From: Neostapfia colusana
Taxonomy: Eukaryota > Streptophyta > Magnoliopsida > Poales > Poaceae
Direction of reading: 5' to 3'
Length of the DNA stretch: 64,000 bases
Assembly: GCA_030760725.1 (NCBI GenBank)
Contig: JASWHV010000009.1
Span: 96,894,780-96,958,779 of the forward strand
Numbering within the stretch: position 1 is the first letter of the stretch; the number at the start of each line of letters is the position of its first letter. Shown here one piece after another: positions 10,690 to 22,000 of this stretch. The translations under genes were made by a program, and so were the position numbers. Under the pieces are notes generated by a model, which worked only from the letters and a program-made list of their open reading frames with translations, ran no database searches and had not been told where the DNA came from.

Positions 10690-11607
10690 AGGGTATTAGT
10701 GAACTCCTGTAAAAGTTTCACCTCATTTGGAGTTGATTTAGTTAGGATAATTCTGATTTCAAGTTTCTGTGTTCAAATGAATACAGAAACCATTTCAGAG
10801 AATTTCCAAAACTTGGAAATTCAGTTCTGGGCAGTCCTTAGCTCCAAAATTTCTAGGAAAATTCATGCATGCTCACTGAGCTATGTTTGGAATTGTGGTT
10901 CACTTGAATTTGCATGGAAGTGCAAATTTATTCAGAATTAATTCCTTTTTGCCTCAATGCTTAGGGAATTGTTCTGAGTGATCTACTCAGTGAAAAATTC
11001 TAAATTTTGGTCCAGATGACTTTCTTGTGACAAGGAACTCACCAGAAAATTCCCAGCTCCATTGGATCCCTGGATCAGTAATGTTCTGTTCAACTTCATT
11101 AGGTGATCACCACCAAGTGATGAAACACACTTATCACTTGATCATAATACTTAAACCCAAACCCAAACCACTAGCACCAGTGTCATTTTAAATTCATAAA
11201 CGGAGTTCCAGTTTAAACTGGTCTTTAGAACTTGTTAACAAAAGTTTTACAATTAAACATGTATGCATATTCATAACGTGTAGTGGTTAAACGTGGAAAA
11301 GTGAAAAAGTGAAGTTTGGATCAAGAAGCAAGAAGGGCAGTGGTTAAGCTTCAAGTCATCAGCAACTAACTTCATAATTATCTGACTTTAGTCACCTGCA
11401 AAACCATGGCAAGCTCCGGTTTGCATTTAAGTTATTTATAAAGTTTTTACTTTGTTCACAATTATGGTTTAGAGTTTGTATGTGCATTAGGTCAAGGATG
11501 TTTTACACTCCAAATGCATGACCAAATTAACCCTGGAGTTAATGGTAGAAAAGGGTCACCGTGTAGAATAATGCTGTGCTAATTAGCTTAGGACATCCGG
11601 TAGATGT

Positions 11608-11628
11608 CGAGTAGACGGAATCTACTCG
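11608..11628. repeat. Conserved LTR hairpin, 5' LTR of A
   Basis: Arms CGAGTAGA and TCTACTCG with a 5-nt loop, immediately followed by CGCGAG. Equivalent inverted repeats sit at the same distance from the LTR end in A (3' LTR), B, C and F. Confidence 0.75.
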
Positions 11629-12813
11629 CGAGCTATAGTCGGGATTACATGGGTGTAGTTGGAAAAGAGGCAAACTAAAGTTTATATTTCTAAATATGAG
11701 ACCGGGCAGGATGGTTAGGCAGTGACAAGAAGAGGTCTTGGTCGAGTAGCTCTGCCTGTGTCGGATAAGGACCGATGCGTGTGTGGCACCCATGAGCAAT
11801 TATTGAGTTGTGTACTGGATGCTTAATGCTATATGGGAACCAGGAAACTGATGTACCAGACTCACTGGATTGTAGAGGCATAACACATCGTCTCGTTAGA
11901 CCTATGAGCCCAAGATGGCGCGACCGGTTCTACAGTCGAGTGTCCTGTGAAAGGTTGCCACATACGACGTAATGAAGGATGCTAGATTTGGGTCCTCAGA
12001 GGCGGGCGTATGTGTCAAGTTATCCGGGTAGTGTTTGATTCGAATCACCGTCCATCGCGGTTATTGATTACCGCTTGCTCACTGTGTTGTGACGTAGTAA
12101 TCAAGTTGTGTAGAAACAGTTTGCAAAAGTTTTAATTCCTGCTATGATTATCGTAAATTGCATGAAAACCCTGTTTTAAGTAGAGATAGAGCAAACTAAA
12201 GTTATTTTCCACCTTGGGACAAGTAACACTGGAATGAAGCGTTTCTTGTTTGATTGTGGAGTTCCAATGTTGCTGGGCGCAAGGTCACTACCATGATGGC
12301 TAAAATCTGAAAGTTAAGGATGAACTCATAGGCAAGTCCTTTTGCAAATTACATGTTAAGTCTTAAGTTACTTTAATGTAGAGTTGCATGCTTAGGAGAG
12401 ACAGTTAAGTCTTACTGAGCCTTTGTGCTCACTCTTGCTATATGAGTGGTTTTGCAGGTTATCCCGACGCTATAAATAAGGTTATCCGGTGAGACTCGGA
12501 GACTTCCGAGTCATGTTACACATGGAGAACCTAGCCGCTGCCATGTCTTCGTGTTGCTAGCGAGGGGAGTCCGCGGGCTGGACCTCTTCTCGGGTGCTTC
12601 GTAGTTATTCGACGTGAGCTGTTTATAGACTTCCGCTGCAGCTATTTTATGTAAATTATTTACAAAGAACAATTGTAAGCTTCAGCTTTTGATTTATGTA
12701 ATACAGTGTTCCTTATATGTGTGCTGTAGGGTGCCGCATAACACGGCACCACCCAATGCGATTCCCGGGCGAGTGGCACGGCCCCGTGATATGGGCCGGG
12801 GTCCCCCTCAGCA

Positions 12814-12825
12814 TGGTATCAGAGC
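12814..12825 (+). other. Primer binding site of element A
   Basis: TGGTATCAGAGC, complementary to the 3' end of initiator methionine tRNA, starts right at the LTR end. It is the common primer site of chromoviruses and fixes the plus orientation of A. Confidence 0.93.
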
Positions 12826-14555
12826 CACATTGATAATAGCGCACGGAATAAGGATCTTATTACAACAAAAACTTAGGATTACGGTGAGGATCGCTAGTAT
12901 GCCCAAATAAGGACTATAGTAGTATAGTTACTTAAAATGGCATGACTAACATATGTGTTATAGTTCTGAATTTTGATTATGTAACGACGCACCTACGCTC
13001 AGGTAAACACGGTAAGGAACGCCACCGAAAGCGGTTCAATTTCGGTTAGCTCCCCTATAGAGAAAAGTGGTTCAGGGATAAATCTCACAGCTTGGTGTGA
13101 GACGTTAATATGAAACTCTTGGACTCTTCATGTTCCTGAGTTCATATGAAACGCTGATCCCTAGCGTGCATTAGGCAAGCAAGTGGAGACCCCAACGTAT
13201 GGTCAGTAACGCGATAGTGTGTTCTTCTGGAAATAGCCTAGGAGGACATAAGCAGCGCTTGCCATCGGCGTGCCCTGAAGGGCAGTAGGTGGTATCCGTT
13301 GGGTTGATAACATTCCCAACCATGACGACCCGTTCATGATATACTCGGGTTCCCTGTCGTGTGGTGTTAAAACACGATCACATACCTTGAGACGTGGCTT
13401 AACTCAAGGACGGCCGTATGGCAATGATACGGACGTTTGTATTTACTTTCAATTATGGAACTGCCTAAAATGAAAACAACCGTTGAGTGCACCACTATTG
13501 AGTGTTCTTCTGCAGGTACTAACCACGTACGTATCTCGGGTAGTACACGTGTGCGAGAGACCATCTTAGTGCCACTGATAATACGTATATGCTGGTATAA
13601 TCCGGTTAGGATTTTTCTTTTGGTGAGGCAACGTAGTACCCGACATGTTTCTTACGGTGCATCGACACCATACTACACTTAATAACCTCTTCCCTATGAA
13701 GAAATATTCATTAACTAACTTTCAACTAAAAGTAGAAGTTTGGAACAAATATTAGTTACTGAACTCTTATTTTGAGCTAAGATTCAAATGGGAGCATGAC
13801 TAGGCTTCAAAGATTTTAAAAACAGAGTGCTCTGTTTCTGGTAGCAATTCTTGCTGGACTTTAACAGAGAATAACTCTGAGTTGATATAACCAATTAAGG
13901 TTTATGATACAGTTCTGGAAAATTTTCAAGTTCTCTACATCTTCTTTGTATACCTCCAGAGCAAAATCACACATTAAGTTGGTGAAAAGTCCAGTTGAAT
14001 GCAAAACTGTTCAGAACCAGGACAGCAGCAAAAGCCTTTCTGGACCTTTCTGTTTTTAAGCCATAAATTCCTGTAGAAAAATCCTTAAGGAGCTTATGAT
14101 ACACCGTTGGAAAGGTTATGAAATTTGCAACATTGTTGTAGTTCAGAGTTTTCTCAGATTCTTATTGTATTTGCATATACAACTGTGATAAAGGTAGCCA
14201 CATACAAAGGAGATGCTGGCAAATTTTATCCAGGAATTCTGTCAACTTTGAGAAATCATAACTTTTGATCCAGAGACGATATAGAGGCCTATGAGTACTC
14301 GTTGGAAAGATACTGAAGTTTACTAAAACATTGGTATTGAACTCAAGTCAAGAATCTGCAGTTAACTTGAGTAAATTTTGGATTTTGTGTGAACTTGTCA
14401 GGGTAGTCCAGCTGATTAGTTTAGCGTACTTAAGATTTGTTTAAACATGAATGTGGTTATGCTTTCATAAAGTTCATAACATGTTCATGTTTTACTTATC
14501 TTTACTCACTACTGAGATATAATTTTGATTGACTCAAAATTTTGTTTCGTGCAGT
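12826..14555 (+). other. Long 5' leader of A with a candidate intron
   Basis: No gene lies in these 1.7 kb. Sequence around 13390-13440 (cttaactcaagga, gccatac-type blocks) is shared with the leader of B near 31380-31440. A consensus donor CAG|GTAAAC lies at 13001-13008, and an acceptor TTTCGTGCAG ends at 14554, one base before the gag ATG. An intron 13003-14554 would therefore remove almost the whole leader. The homologous positions in B also look like splice sites. This is prediction only. Confidence 0.45.
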
Positions 14556-15711
14556 ATGGTACACACACATTCTCAAATGGAGCTTGGAGGTTCAAGTCGA
14601 GAGGGGAATGACTCGACTTCAGCACAAGAGCCATCGCCAACCGGATTGGCTGAAATGATGGCGAAGATGAATGAAACTCTCCAAACTCTAGTGCAGCAAG
14701 GAATAAATAGAGAAGCTCAACATCATATGCCAACCCCAAGCACTTATCTGGATTTCTTGGCGACATAACCGCCGGTATTCTCCGAGGCGGCTGACCACTG
14801 TGAAGCAAATCACCGGTTACGTGTCATTGAGTCCAAGTTTGGGTTGATTCAATGAGATGAATTCCAGAAGACTCTGTTTGCCGCTCAACAGCTTCACGGC
14901 TTTTCTGGAGCATGGTGGGCAGAATACCTTGCTATCCAACCAGCAGGGCATCGTGTCACATGGTCGGAGTTCCAAGATGCATTTCGTGCTCGTTTCGTTC
15001 CTGCGGGCGTAATGCAAACAAGACTGGATAAATTCTGGAATCTAAAGCAAGGGGAAATGAGTGTTGTTGAGTATGCGAAGGAATTCAATCGCTTAGCTCA
15101 ATATGTCCCTGATTATGTGAAATCACCATCCATGAGGGGTTATCATTTTTATCGAGGGCTGACTGCTAGGCTGCGGTGCGAGTTGGCTCAAGTTAGCCAA
15201 GAGAATTTTGATGAGTTTGTTAGTTGTGCTATCACTCAGGAATATTATTCTAATCTCTACCTTAAAGAAAAGAGGGAGATTGACTCATCACAGGATGAAT
15301 GCAATTATCTGCCTCAGAAGTATCGGTTGGTAATCCGTTCACCTTCCGGTCGAGAGGTTCCACAAGAGGTACAATCATTCTGGGAGTATGACGACTCGTA
15401 TACTCCACAGAGGTTTTATTCACCTCCACCGTAGCAGCAACTTATTTCTCATGCACCTCAGTATCAACAAGGTGCACCAGAATGTTATTTACCTCGAGAG
15501 GTTGAAGATGATTCCGGTGATTTCTCAGCTGAACCGAGTGGTGTCCCACTTCATATTGACAATGAACTCAACGTCAATGAAGCAACTGAACCGACCAGCA
15601 ACATTATGTCTGCGGGTCCAGTTCCAAAGAGTGATCTTGGACAGAAAAGAAAAGCCATGTCCAAAGTGGGAACTGTTAATTATGTGTCAGTCGATGATCT
15701 GCCAAAAGGGA
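14556..15711 (+). pseudogene. gag: Gag of element A, three in-frame stops
   Basis: The start at 14556 (tATGG) is preceded by the acceptor-like gcag. In one frame the product shows the retrotransposon Gag pattern: a Ser/Glu-rich N-terminus, STYLDFLAT, FQKTLFAAQQLHG, AWWAEYLA, a WSEFQDAFRARFVP segment, LKQGEMSVVEYAKEFNRLA and a HFYRGL segment. Stops interrupt it at 14766-14768 (TAA), 14853-14855 (TGA) and 15432-15434 (TAG). The frame continues to VNYVSVDD at about 15700, the usual linker to protease, and is then shifted. I see no CCHC zinc knuckle in the expected 15434-15650 stretch, so it appears lost. Confidence 0.85.
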
Positions 15712-16060
15712 GGACCTGTTCTTGCAGGCAGGTTCACATTAAATGGCAAGCCGGTTGTCATTTTATTCGACTTTGGTGCAACACATAACTTCATTAGCAA
15801 AGCGACTGTGATCCGGGATCAGATCTCTACAACTACCACAAAAGGTCCTTACCTTATTCATTCGCCAGGTGGAGATATATCGACTAATGAAGTCGTTTCG
15901 AGAGCACCATTTTGTTTGGGTGGAAAAAGTTATCCTACCACCCTCATTATTCTCAAAGACCAAGGAAATAAATGCCATATTAGGAATATCATGGTTGACC
16001 TTCCATAAGGCTGTTCTGGACATCGCGAACAGGAGTGTTCACTTGGACTCTCCACTTCAC
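15712..16060 (+). pseudogene. Aspartic protease region of element A, active-site change and frameshift
   Basis: The frame changes at about 15710. After that, GRFTLNGKPVVILFD leads into the active site at 15769, which reads D-F-G-A instead of the family's D-S/T-G-A, followed by THNFIS. The frame shifts again near 15960 before the protease-RT linker (INAILGISWL...HKAVLDIA). Retropepsins need two such chains; this one would be inactive. Confidence 0.83.
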
Positions 16061-16089
16061 AGGCGTCAAACATTGTATCTCGGGAAAGC

Positions 16090-16866
16090 GGTTTCTAAAG
16101 ACCCAGAAGTATGTAATGCCGAGGCTTGCAAGTTAGAAGGCATTCCGGTAGTCCATGAATATCCGGACGTGTTTCCCGAAGATCTTCCAGGCTTACCACC
16201 TGAGCGCGAGGTGGAATTCAAAATAGAGTTGATATTGGGAACCACGCCGATCTCTCGGAGACCATACAAAATGGCTCCAAATGAACTAGCAGAACTGAAG
16301 GAGCAACTCAAAGATCTGATGGACAAGGGCTTCATTCGTCCAAGTTCATCACCATGGGGTTGCTCGGCTTTATTTGTTAAGAAGAAGGATGAGACGCTGA
16401 GGTTGTGCGTCGATTACCGTCCTTTAAATGCTATGACAATAAAGAACAAGTATCCACTACCAAGAATTGATATTCTCTTCGATCAGCTAGTGGGTGCTAA
16501 AGTCTTCTCCAAGATGGACTTAAGGTCGGGATATCATCAAATCAAGATTCGAGCGGAAGATATCCCGAAGACAGCATTCTCGACAAGATATGGGTCTATG
16601 AGTATCTTGTCGTGTCATTTGGGTTGACCAATGCTCCGGCTCGCTTTATGTACCTTATGAACTCGGTATTCATGCCGGAGTTGTATCAATTCATCGTGGT
16701 ATTCATCAATGACATCTTGGTCTATTCCAAATCTGAAGAGGAACACACTAAACATTTGCATATTGTGCTTCAACGCTTGAGAGATCACGAACTCTATGCA
16801 AAGTTTAGTAAATGTGAATTCTGGATCAACCAAGTGCCGTTTCTTGGACATATTTTTTCAGCATAA
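16090..16866 (+). pseudogene. Reverse transcriptase of element A, catalytic Asp lost
   Basis: RT begins around EYPDVFPEDLPG (about 16150) and shows FVKKKDETLRLCVDYRPLN, KYPLPRIDILFDQL, FSKMDLRSGYHQI and SFGLTNAPARFM in order. A frameshift occurs near 16590. The catalytic box reads F-I-N-D at about 16702-16713; the first of the two essential Asp residues is Asn, a single G-to-A change on the coding strand. A TAA at 16864-16866 follows GHIFSA. The domain therefore cannot copy DNA. Confidence 0.88.
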
Positions 16867-19020
16867 GGAATTGTGGTTGATCCAAGCAGGATTGAGCAAG
16901 TACAGAAATGGAAGTCTCCAACATCAGTCCATGAAGTTCGTAGCTTCTTAGGTTTGGCGGGATATTATCGGAGGTTCATCCCGGGCTTCTCAAAAATCTC
17001 CAAACCTATGACGGAGCTACTAAAAAAGGGCATCAAATATGATTGGAGCAAGACATGTGAGGAAGCTTTTCAAGCATTGGTGAAACACCTCACAACAGTC
17101 CCGGTTTTAGCTCAACCGGATACAACCAAGCCCTTTGATGTTTATTGTGATGCGTCCGGCATCGGACTTGGTTGTGTACTCATGCAAGGAGGACACGTGG
17201 TCGCATATGGATCACGGCAATTACGGAATCATGAGCAACATTATCCAACTCATGATGTCAAGCTTGCTGCCGTGGTATTAGCTTTGAAGATGTGGAGATA
17301 CTACCTATTGGGAAATCTGGTTCATCTCTACACCGACCATAAAAACTTGAAGTACATATTCACTCAAAAAGAGTTGAATATGCGACAACGGCAATGGTTA
17401 GAGCTGATCAAAGACTATGAGATTGAAATCCATTATCATCCGGACAAGGCAAATGTGGTTGCCGATGCACTCAGCCGGAAGTCTCATGTTCATAACCTGA
17501 CCATTACGCCGATAGAAGAGGAAGAACCGAGTCTCTACTTGGTTCCATATGGAGCTCTACATAATCTAGCTCTCATACCCACAATAAGAGAGGAGGTTAT
17601 GAAAGCTCAAAAGCAAGACAAGGGCATGGATCATATCAAAAGGAGGTTGAAGAACGGGGAGATGAAATGTTTCCGGTTAGATGATGAAGATACCATATGG
17701 TTCAAGGACCGGATAGTCATACCCCGTGATATGAGGCTGCGGAAGAAAATTTTGGATGAGGCTCACTTATCCAAATTTTCTATTCATCCGGGCAGCAATA
17801 AAATGTACCAAGACCTCCGGAGGAAGTTTTTGTGGACACGTATGAAACGTGAAGTTGCAAAATACGTTTCAAAATGTGATACGTGTCGAAGAGTTAAGGT
17901 CGACCATGTGAAGAAGTTGGGCCTGCTGCAACCAATACAAATACCTGCATGGAAGTGGGAAGACTTGAGTATGGATTTCATCGTCGGGTTGCCGATGACC
18001 TCCCACCACCATGATTCAATTTGGGTAATCATGGACCGGTTAACCAAATCAGCATGCTTCATCCCCGTGCATACCAGATACACCGCCAAGCAGTATGCGG
18101 AGTTATACATAGCACGGATCTTGTGCCTACATGGAGTTCCCCGGACGATCATCTCTGATCGAGGCGCGTTGTTCGTTGCTTGTTTCTGGGAGCAGCTACA
18201 CGCATCCTTGGGAACCAAATTGATTCGAAGCTCCGCATATCACCCTCAAACCGATGGGCAAACTGAGAGGGTGAATCAAATACTTGAATATATGCTGAGA
18301 GCATGTGCCATCCACCAAAGTAAGAGCTGGGATGATCACTTACCGTTGGCGGAGTTCTCGTATAACAACGGTTATCAAACGAGCATAAAAATGGCACCTT
18401 ATGAAGCTCTCTACGGCCAGAAGTGCCACACACCCTTGAACTGGTGTGAATCCGGCGAGAGAGTTATTTACGGGATTGATCTCGTAAATGAAGAAGAAGA
18501 GCGGGTAAGGCTTATTCAAGCAAATCTTAAAGCCGCTCAGTCCAGACAAAAGAGCTATGCGGATAAGAGACGTCATCCTCTAGAATTTCAAGTTGGAGAC
18601 CACGTATATCTCCGCGTATCTCCTATGAAGGGAATTCGCCGATTCAGAGTGAAAGGAAAATTAGCTCCGCGTTATATCGGTCCCTTCGTCATCATTGAAA
18701 GATGTGGACCCGTGGCATACCGTTTGAAGTTACCGGCAGCCTTAGACAGAGTGCATAACGTCTTCCACATATCTCAGTTGCGGAAGTGTTTGAAAGTTCC
18801 AACAGAGATTCTCACGGAAGGCATAGCAGATTTGAAGCCGGACCTCACTTATGTTGAGCATCCAACCCGGATAATTGATGAAAAGACTCGCGAGACCAGA
18901 AACCAGACGCAGCGATTTTTCAAGGTGCTATGGGAAAATCACACGTCCGGCGAAGCTACATGGGAAAGCGAGAAATATTTACAACGCAATCATCTGGAGT
19001 TATTAGAGGCTTATGTTTGA
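16867..19020 (+). pseudogene. RT thumb, RNase H, integrase and chromodomain of element A (intact 3' frame)
   Basis: This open frame of about 715 residues continues the RT frame after the TAA. In order: the RT connection (GLAGYYRRFIPGFS); RNase H (PFDVYCDASGIGLGC, LYTDHKNLKYI, ADALSRK); the integrase zinc region (HLSKFSIHPG ... CDTCRRVK); the integrase core with the D-D-E residues in MDFIVGLP, ISDRGALF and QTDGQTERVNQ; a GPF-type C-terminal fold (LAPRYIGPFVI, VFHISQLRKCL); and a chromodomain (about residues 655-710, RIIDEK ... FFKVLW ... EATWES). A chromodomain targets integration to marked chromatin in chromoviruses. The best-preserved coding block of A; the stop before it still silences the polyprotein. 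Confidence 0.92.
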
Positions 19021-19075
19021 TAGTTGTCCTCACCACGTTGTTCTTAATCATGAATCTCGGGACGAGATTCTTTTT

Positions 19076-19088
19076 AAGGGGGGAGGAT
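19076..19088 (+). other. Polypurine tract of element A
   Basis: AAGGGGGGAGGAT abuts the 3' LTR start at 19089, the normal site of plus-strand DNA priming. F carries the same core in reverse (52723 onward). Confidence 0.85.
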
Positions 19089-22000
19089 TATAAAAGACTC
19101 AAAACTTGTAAATGGAAAACTTGTGCTGTGAATAAAGCTGAGCTTAATTTCAAGATTTGGGACATGCAAAAAATTTTCTAAACATGTGAAGATGGTCATG
19201 AGCAAGCACATGAATTCAAGTCCAACTTAAATTTCAAATGATCATTTAAATGTAAAGGTGGTCATTTGAAATGGAGGAGGCAAACTGTGGTTGGAAACCT
19301 TCTCTTTGCAGACACCAAATTAAAAGTTTGAATCCATTTTTGAGTTCTTCAGGTCCAAATTATGAGGTGGACAAATTTTGAGAAAATTTGGAGGTGCTTT
19401 GATATGTATATCAAAGAGACTTGTGAATTTCATTGAAATTTGAATTTCAAATTTGAAACTGAGGTAAAACTTGTCAATTTGCCAAATGGGTTTCAGATTT
19501 GAGCTCCACTTGAGTGAAGTGTGCACTGTGCCAAAAATTTGGAGATCTTTTGGGAGGAATAGGGGTGGACCCCACATGTCATAGTGCCATTTAAACTTAC
19601 ACTCAAAGCAAACTCTCTGTTCAGACTCGAGCTGCCGCGGGGGCTGCAGGCGCCACCGAGACTTCACACGGAGGACACCTCCTGGTTCCAATCTCGCGCT
19701 GGCAACCTGCTCGACGTTTCACTCATTCTCAGCGTGTTAAGTTTGCCCCCTTAACCGAGCTGCGGTGCCCTGCCTCTCCCCGAGCAACAGCCGAACAGCA
19801 CGCTGCCGCCGCCTCTGTGCTCCGATCAAAGGTCGGTAGAAGCTCGCACAGACCGCCTTCCCGAGCTGAAAAACAGCAACGCCTGGTCGCCCTACACCTC
19901 CTCAGCGCGACAGACCGCAGCTCCCAGCGTTCTCCACCCTAGAACAAGGGTTGTTGCAGCAGGCCGTGAGAAACCGAGGAGCAAGCTCACATGGGCAGCT
20001 CACCACCATGGGTTTCACGTTCAAGCAACGACGCTCAGAGGTGCGTCGTACCATCGTGGTGCTTCTCCCCAGAGCTCAGCTCAAGCAGTGATCCCTAGCG
20101 GCCGAATTCGAAGTTTTTCTTCTGGAGCATGACCACGGACCCTCTGGTAAAGATCTCTAAAATTCACGCTTAATTCACACTTAGAGTTCACCAAATCATG
20201 CACAAATGATCTAGACTCGATGGCGATCCGATCCCCTTCACAACCCTAGCTTGAAACCCCGTGTTAGCGGCCCATTTCAAGACTTCCAAGCGGCAGTCAT
20301 GGCGGGAACCGCCGGGCACACGGTGAGACCTCATTTTAAGCCGTTGCCGATCAAGTTTGAACCAAAGACGAGCACCCCCATGAACCACTGATGCTGTAGG
20401 ACCAAAGACCCGTTGGTTTGGGGCTCTGGAGTGGGCGCGCGACGTCGCCGGAGGGAGGACCGAGCCGCCGCACGTTGCTCGGTGGTTTAGAGCCATCGCT
20501 AGCCTCTGGTGAGCATGGGGATGAGTTCCTCACGTCGAGAACGAGGCTAGCGGTGAGTTTCAGCCCCTTAGTCCACCAGAAAGGGAAGGTCCGAAGCAGC
20601 GCCGCCGCGCCGGCAAGGGGGTGGGGGGGCGAAGCGTGCGGGAAAAAGGGGGCGGGAGGAAGAAGAAGCTTCCGGCCCCACCGGTCAGTGGCTGTCGCGG
20701 TAGACTGGGATTTGATGTAGTCATTTGATCTGTTGTGGCTACATCCTAAGTAGCTGTGGACCACGGTGTGGCTGCATCAAGGGATTGACACATGTACCAG
20801 GACCCACGGTCAGAGTTTAAACAATTCCTGGTTTATTTTAATTCCCAAATTCAGTTCAAACTTTAGAACCTCATAACTTTTCCTAGGAAGCTCCAAATTT
20901 AGTGATCAAATTGGGTTGGATTCAGATTGAAAAACTCTATCCAAATATGCAACCCAATTTGTATGAAAATCATTAGTTAATTCTGGAGAATCCTTTAAAC
21001 CTTTTCAGTAAAAGAATTTTAGAGGGAGTTTGGTTCATTCAAAAATCTTCAAATTTTGCCAGAATATTATTTAGGATATTAGTGAACTCCGGTAAAAGTT
21101 TCAGCTCATTTGGAGTTGATTTAGTTAGGACAACTCTGATTTCAAGTTTCTGTGTTCAAATGAATACAGAAACCATTTCAGAGAATTTCCAAAACATGGA
21201 AATTCAGTTCTGGGCAGTCCTTAGCTCCAAAATTTCTAGGAAAATTCATGCATGCTTCCTGATCTATATTTGAAATTTTGGTTCACTTTAATTTTCATGA
21301 AAGTGCAAATTTATTCAGAATTAATTCCTTTTTGCCTAAATGCTTAGGGAATTGTTCTGAGCGATCTACTCAGTGAAAAATTCTAAATTTTGGTCCAGAT
21401 GACTTTCTTGTGACAAGGAACTCACCAGAAAATTCCCAGCTCCATTGGATCTCTGGATCAGTAATGTTCTGTTCAACTTCATTAGGTGATCACCACCAAG
21501 TGATGAAACACACTTATCACTTGATCATAATACTTAAACCCAAACCACTAGCACCAGTGTCATTTTAAATTCTTAAACAGAGTTCCAGTTTTAAACTGAT
21601 CTTTAGAACTTGTTAACAAAAGTTTTACAATTAAACATGTATGCATATTCATAACGTGTAGTGGTTAAACTTGGAAAAGTGAAGAAGTGAAGTTTGGATC
21701 AAGAAGCAAGAAGGGCAGTGGTTAAGCTTCAAGTCATCAGCTACTAACTTCATAATTAGCTGACTTTAGTCACCTGCAAAACCAACGCAAGCTCCGGTTT
21801 GCATTTAAGTTATTTATAAAGTTTTTACTTTGTTCACAATTATGGTTTAGAGTTTGTATGTGCATTAGGTCAAGGATGTTTTACACTCCAAATGCATGAC
21901 CAAATGAACCCTGGAGTTAAGGGTAGAAAAGGGTCACCGCTGTAGAATAATGCCGTGCTAATTAGCTTAGGACATCCGGTAGAAGTCGAGTAGACGAAAT

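Larger units (their letters stand above)
135..12813 (+). repeat. 5' LTR of element A, split by nested element N
   Basis: It begins TGTAAAAGAC and ends ...CTCAGCA directly before the PBS. The LTR sequence is 135-2117 and 10695-12813; between them lie N (2118-10689) and the duplicated target AGGGT. It contains an AT-rich start, a GC-rich island at about 660-1830, and the conserved 3' module with its hairpin at 11608-11628. No credible protein is encoded; the small open frames here are chance. Confidence 0.92.

Noticed and set aside
10124..10941. Open frames of 100-235 codons in the right LTR of N
   Set aside because: Same repeat artefact as the left LTR; one of them runs across the LTR boundary into A.
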